Positions 7,028 through 8,641 of a DNA stretch of 8,641 nucleotides are shown here, one piece after another. The translations under genes were made by a program, and so were the position numbers. Position 1 is the first letter of the stretch; every line of letters begins with the position of its first letter. The DNA is from SIG78 sp045533055 (lineage in GTDB: Bacteria; Verrucomicrobiota; Lentisphaeria; Victivallales; Victivallaceae), in contig JAZSHD010000221.1 in NCBI GenBank assembly GCA_045533055.1, positions 1-8,641 of the forward strand, written 5' to 3'. The notes below the pieces were generated by a model, which had not been told where the DNA came from, ran no database searches, and was given only the letters and a program-made list of their open reading frames with translations.

Positions 7028-7395
7028 AGAAATAACGCCCTCAATATCCTTGCAAACACATACTTTTCCCGGAATCACGGCACAAAAAAGGGTTCTTCGA
7101 CGGTTTGTTACTGAAATGGGCAGAAAAACACAAATATAAAGATCAACTTGCAAAACTTGTTTGCAAAGTTGGTCTTTATGGTTGGGCGTGACTTTCCCGT
7201 TCATTAACTGAACTTGAAAGTTGGCAGGAACGACGGAAACCTGACAGAGAGTGTTCGGTCTAAAAAGAATTTGCGATGCTCAAACAATGCAGATATAAAA
7301 ATACTGAATGTATTTATTTGAACGATAAATTTGCTGTAATTGCAGGACAAGTGTAAAAATGTGTATACATATCCGGAGTGTATAATGTCCATATT
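7028..7395. other. Gene-poor stretch with a possible degraded plus-strand reading frame
   Basis: No gene is supported in these 368 bp. Minus-strand frames are open in places, but their translations do not look like protein. One plus-strand frame (about 7036-7353) reads more like protein: it includes FFDGLLLKWAEKHKYKDQLA (from 7093), then a stop at 7189-7191, a charged segment with RRKPDREC, a second stop at 7261-7263, and a 26-residue end beginning MLKQCRYKN. It could be a decayed gene of the former mobile element or a chance reading. I do not recognise the product. Confidence 0.3.
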
Positions 7396-7869
7396 TCACT
7401 CTGCAAACTTCTGTTTTAAATAATCATCCAAGAGCTTTTTTACCCTCATAGCTCCTTGCGGCACACCCCGCAAACCATTATCTTTCAATGCCTCCAAGCT
7501 TAAATCTTCCGAATCCTTTTTCTTAAGCAAACGCAAACGGATATAAGTTTGAGTTTGGTCTTTGCCATATTCCGTGGGATTGGTCCAAAATTCCCGATCA
7601 TCGGTTGTTTCACTAAAACTCATATCTTTTTGCTCAAGCAGTGCCATAAAACGCACTTTGGAGATTGGTTTGGTACAGTATAAATAAATAATATCGCCAA
7701 CCTGGTAGCTGCGTTTGCCTTGTCGCCAGTCAATATACCCAAATTTATCGAATGCACCCTCATGATTATAGAATCCGCTGTTGGCAGGCATAATCCAACT
7801 ATTTCCGGTAAGAGTAATCTCTGCTTGCAATGCTGAACCTAACTCAAAGTTATTTTTCTGCGTTTCCAT
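7396..7869 (-). CDS. Small EVE/PUA-like domain protein
   Basis: A 157-residue protein whose sequence fits the EVE (PUA-superfamily) fold. The pattern is a strand containing NSWIMPANSGFYNHEGAF (residues 22-39), a YIDWRQGKRSYQVGDIIYLY segment (45-64), then KVRFMALLEQK (71-81), and a closing element GLRGVPQGAMRVKKLLDDYL (133-152). This WxxPxNxxxY...DWxQ...VGDxVYxY layout is the one found at the N-terminus of many HNH or modification-dependent restriction-type proteins. Here there is no nuclease domain, and the length equals that sensor module alone. EVE domains are known to bind modified bases in nucleic acids, so the inferred role is sensing or reading modified DNA or RNA; the actual ligand is unknown. 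Shine-Dalgarno AGGGG (7877-7881) lies 7 nt upstream of the ATG. The gene is divergent from an HTH regulator, with abutting promoters. Confidence 0.72.
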   Translation of the reverse strand: METQKNNFELGSALQAEITLTGNSWIMPANSGFYNHEGAFDKFGYIDWRQGKRSYQVGDIIYLYCTKPISKVRFMALLEQKDMSFSETTDDREFWTNPTEYGKDQTQTYIRLRLLKKKDSEDLSLEALKDNGLRGVPQGAMRVKKLLDDYLKQKFAE

Positions 7870-7911
7870 ATCAAACCCCTGAATAAATATTATAAATTGT
7901 TAATGCCCAAA

Positions 7912-7940
7912 ATTTTATGATGAGACGAGTTGTTTGACAA
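7912..7940 (-). promoter_or_regulatory. Strong candidate promoter for the EVE gene
   Basis: On the minus strand TTGTCA (7935-7940) and TAAAAT (7912-7917) each match the sigma70 consensus in five of six positions and are separated by exactly 17 bp. A TATAAT hexamer closer to the gene lacks a -35 partner. The -35 overlaps the -35 of the opposing promoter. Confidence 0.6.
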
Positions 7941-7962
7941 AAGTGTATCTGACCTTTATTTT
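7934..7962 (+). promoter_or_regulatory. Candidate promoter for the HTH gene
   Basis: A perfect TTGACA (7934-7939), a 17-bp spacer and TATTTT (7957-7962) point toward the HTH gene. The -35 shares five bases with the -35 of the EVE promoter on the other strand, so the two polymerases would compete for the same site. Confidence 0.5.
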
Positions 7963-7990
7963 TTAGTAATCAAACCCAAAAAATAAAAGG
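7953..7990 (+). promoter_or_regulatory. AT-rich dyad over the HTH promoter and RBS (possible operator)
   Basis: TTTATTTTTT (7955-7964) and AAAAAATAAA (7978-7987) are perfect reverse complements around a 13-base centre. CC (7953-7954) and GG (7989-7990) extend the symmetry with a one-base offset. The left arm contains the -10 box and the right arm abuts the Shine-Dalgarno AAGGAAG (7987-7993). A transcript starting near 7969 would lack the left arm, so a DNA operator for the adjacent HTH protein fits better than an RNA hairpin. Confidence 0.45.
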
Positions 7991-7999
7991 AAGAACCAG

Positions 8000-8239
8000 A
8001 TGCACAATAAAATTTACTATGGAAATGTCGATTTGTCAAGTTGAAAATGGATTTTCTTTGGACGAATTAAAAAAGTGGCAGCAGAGCTGATAAAAAGCAC
8101 CGGAATTAGCAAAAAGAAGGTCGCAGAGCTGGCGGGTGCAGGGCAAGACTCAATAACAAGGTGGTGCAAAGGGGAATCCCCAACACCAAAGCTGCTGCTG
8201 GAAAAATTGCGAAAAATAAACCAAGTAATAAACGAATAA
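8000..8239 (+). pseudogene. Small HTH (Xre/Cro-like) regulator with interrupted reading frame
   Basis: The frame from 8075 to the stop at 8237-8239 encodes 54 residues, VAAELIKSTGISKKKVAELA onward, ending in RKINQVINE. Its ISKKKVAELAG helix, turn and QDSITRWCKGE recognition-type helix look like a Cro/Xre helix-turn-helix. The best start, ATG 8000 with AAGGAAG 6 nt upstream, is in the same frame but meets TGA at 8042-8044 after 14 codons. A second frame from ATG 8019 (MEMSICQVENGFSLDELKK) covers the gap and enters the HTH frame only by a -1 shift at A_AAA_AAG (8069-8075); unshifted it ends at 8090. A normal protein of about 79 residues would result from removing one T at 8041-8042 and adding one A to the A6 run. 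So either there are two indels (decay or sequencing error), or ATG 8019 starts a 73-residue protein made by programmed -1 frameshifting. A terminator follows. Its likely role is repressor of the EVE gene and of itself. Confidence 0.6.
8069..8075 (+). promoter_or_regulatory. A_AAA_AAG slippery heptamer (possible -1 frameshift site)
   Basis: In the frame of ATG 8019, codons TTA AAA AAG present A_AAA_AAG in exactly the phase needed for -1 tandem slippage, as in dnaX. Slipping continues as AAA AAA GTG into the HTH frame. No strong downstream hairpin is evident: only GCACC (8097-8101) with GGTGC (8135-8139) around a long loop. A GGA (8060-8062) upstream is a poor Shine-Dalgarno-like stimulator. 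Confidence 0.4.
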
Positions 8240-8276
8240 CTCAAACCCGCCGGCGAGCCCAAAAAATATACCCCCC

Positions 8277-8314
8277 AAAAAACCATTTCCGCCAAGGAGC
8301 GAAAATGTTTTTTT
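8277..8314 (+). terminator. Rho-independent terminator after the HTH gene
   Basis: The left arm (8277-8292: AAAAAACCATTTCCGC) and right arm (8299-8314: GCGAAAATGTTTTTTT) pair in 14 of 16 positions around the loop CAAGGA, and the right arm ends in seven T residues. It lies 38 bp after the HTH stop codon. The A-run on the other side could let it work in both directions. Confidence 0.7.
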
Positions 8315-8330
8315 GTGTAAATGTGGGATA

Positions 8331-8362
8331 TTACATACCATGTTACATACTACATTGCATAC
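8331..8362. repeat. Three 8-bp direct repeats at 12-bp spacing
   Basis: TTACATAC at 8331-8338, TTACATAC at 8343-8350 and TTGCATAC at 8355-8362 are exactly 12 bp apart, with unrelated 4-bp spacers. They sit between the terminator and the end of the insertion sequence. They resemble iterons or a multi-site protein-binding region. They are not part of any gene I can support. Confidence 0.75.
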
Positions 8363-8378
8363 TTTTAAAATAATCAGG

Positions 8379-8399
8379 ACCACCAGCTGAGCTGGTGGT
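8379..8399. repeat. Terminal hairpin of the IS200-type right end
   Basis: ACCACCAGCT (8379-8388), a single G, then AGCTGGTGGT (8390-8399) form a perfect 10-bp inverted repeat; as a folded strand this gives about an 8-bp stem with a five-base loop. Its position at the outer edge of the element fits the TnpA-recognised right-end imperfect palindrome. Confidence 0.8.
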
Positions 8400-8407
8400 T
8401 TGTACAA

Positions 8408-8448
8408 GCCCTATAAGGGCATATTACCGGCATGCCCCCATAGGGGGC
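8408..8448. repeat. Two further stem-loops in the IS200 tail
   Basis: GCCCT-ATA-AGGGC (8408-8420) and GCCCCC-ATA-GGGGGC (8434-8448) are compact perfect hairpins with ATA loops. The palindrome GGCATGCC (8429-8436) lies at the left edge of the second. They lie between the terminal hairpin and the tnpA stop codon, and could also terminate transcription of the element. Confidence 0.75.
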
Positions 8449-8508
8449 GCTGATAAAGGTTCCACCATTCGCACCAAGTTCCCAGCTGCTCCTGAAGCAC
8501 CTGTAGCT

Positions 8509-8641
8509 TTAGTTTTTCAAATTCTTTTCGCCAGTAAATGGGTCAAATAATTCCACTTGCACTAATTTATCTTGCGCGGCATCCTCAAGTAGTTGATTTC
8601 GTATATATTCTGCTATCACTTTCCGATTACGACCAACTGTA
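8509..8641 (-). CDS. tnpA: IS200-family transposase TnpA, C-terminal 43 residues (partial)
   Basis: Only the 3' end lies in the window; the start and the HUH motif are beyond 8641. The visible part is TVGRNRKVIAEYIRNQLLED followed by an acidic tail with LFDPFTGEKN before the stop at 8509-8511. The AEYIRNQ helix matches the Y1 transposase alpha-D helix: its Tyr is the nucleophile that forms the 5'-phosphotyrosine link, and the Gln four residues later binds the catalytic metal. Both are intact, so nothing in this portion argues against activity. The enzyme excises and inserts single-stranded copies, recognising the hairpins at the element ends. Confidence 0.8.
   Translation of the reverse strand, partial: TVGRNRKVIAEYIRNQLLEDAAQDKLVQVELFDPFTGEKNLKN

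Larger units (their letters stand above)
8375..8641 (-). mobile_element. IS200-type insertion sequence, 3' (right) end, runs off the window
   Basis: The tnpA 3' end plus a noncoding tail of about 130 bp with three hairpins ends near 8375-8379. IS200/IS605 elements have no terminal inverted repeats; they carry subterminal hairpins recognised by TnpA as single-stranded DNA. The exact cleavage point cannot be fixed from this window and the left end lies beyond 8641. No tnpB is visible. Confidence 0.72.

Noticed and set aside
7028..7204. 59-residue N-terminal extension of the polyvalent protein
   Set aside because: No conserved pattern is visible, it overlaps a more protein-like frame on the other strand, and a usable ATG with upstream GAGGG exists at 7027.
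7204..7392. 62-codon minus-strand frame between the two accessory genes
   Set aside because: No Shine-Dalgarno, and a Phe/Ser-rich composition of AT-rich noncoding DNA.
8017..8407. Two minus-strand frames (8017-8295 and 8150-8407) opposite the HTH gene
   Set aside because: They cross the terminator and the direct repeats, and the HTH pattern on the plus strand is far more convincing.

Overview
The window looks like a chromosomal segment of a Gram-negative, Verrucomicrobiota/Lentisphaerota-like bacterium. This is a weak inference. It rests on the moderate GC content, secreted and inner-membrane proteins typical of diderms, and short 9- and 10-bp tandem repeats of a kind I associate with Lentisphaerota genomes. 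No rRNA, tRNA or CRISPR array is present.

The left half (about 1-5072) is ordinary host backbone. A 9-bp tandem repeat (2-72) lies just beyond the stop codon of an apbE-type FAD:protein FMN transferase gene on the minus strand (93-1076). A divergent promoter region (1077-1233) separates it from a two-gene plus-strand operon. The first gene encodes a giant polytopic DUF2339 membrane protein (1234-3705). The second encodes a DUF3999 protein with a signal peptide and a C-terminal anchor (3705-5072). The two overlap by one base (TAATG), so translation is probably coupled.

The right half (5073-8641) is accessory DNA. A minus-strand remnant of a phage or conjugative-element 'polyvalent' protein starts exactly at the DUF3999 stop codon. 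It combines a PBECR-like nuclease domain with an ART-like (ADP-ribosyltransferase) domain. Its reading frame runs on into the antisense strand of DUF3999, which gives a chimeric tail, and its N-terminal side is built from short tandem repeats. After a gene-poor stretch (7028-7395) comes a minus-strand gene for a small EVE/PUA-like domain protein (7396-7869).

This gene is divergent from a small HTH regulator (8000-8239) whose frame is interrupted. The interruption includes an exact A_AAA_AAG heptamer, the dnaX-type -1 slippery sequence. The two divergent promoters have overlapping -35 boxes, and an AT-rich dyad covers the -10 box and ribosome binding site of the HTH gene, as in a self-regulated switch. 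A terminator, three 12-bp-spaced direct repeats, and the right end of an IS200-type insertion sequence with the 3' end of tnpA (catalytic Tyr and Gln visible) close the window.

The candidate for something new is the EVE/HTH divergent pair next to a nuclease-ART effector remnant. It resembles a small defence or conflict island assembled next to a host operon. Function is inferred only from domain recognition by eye.
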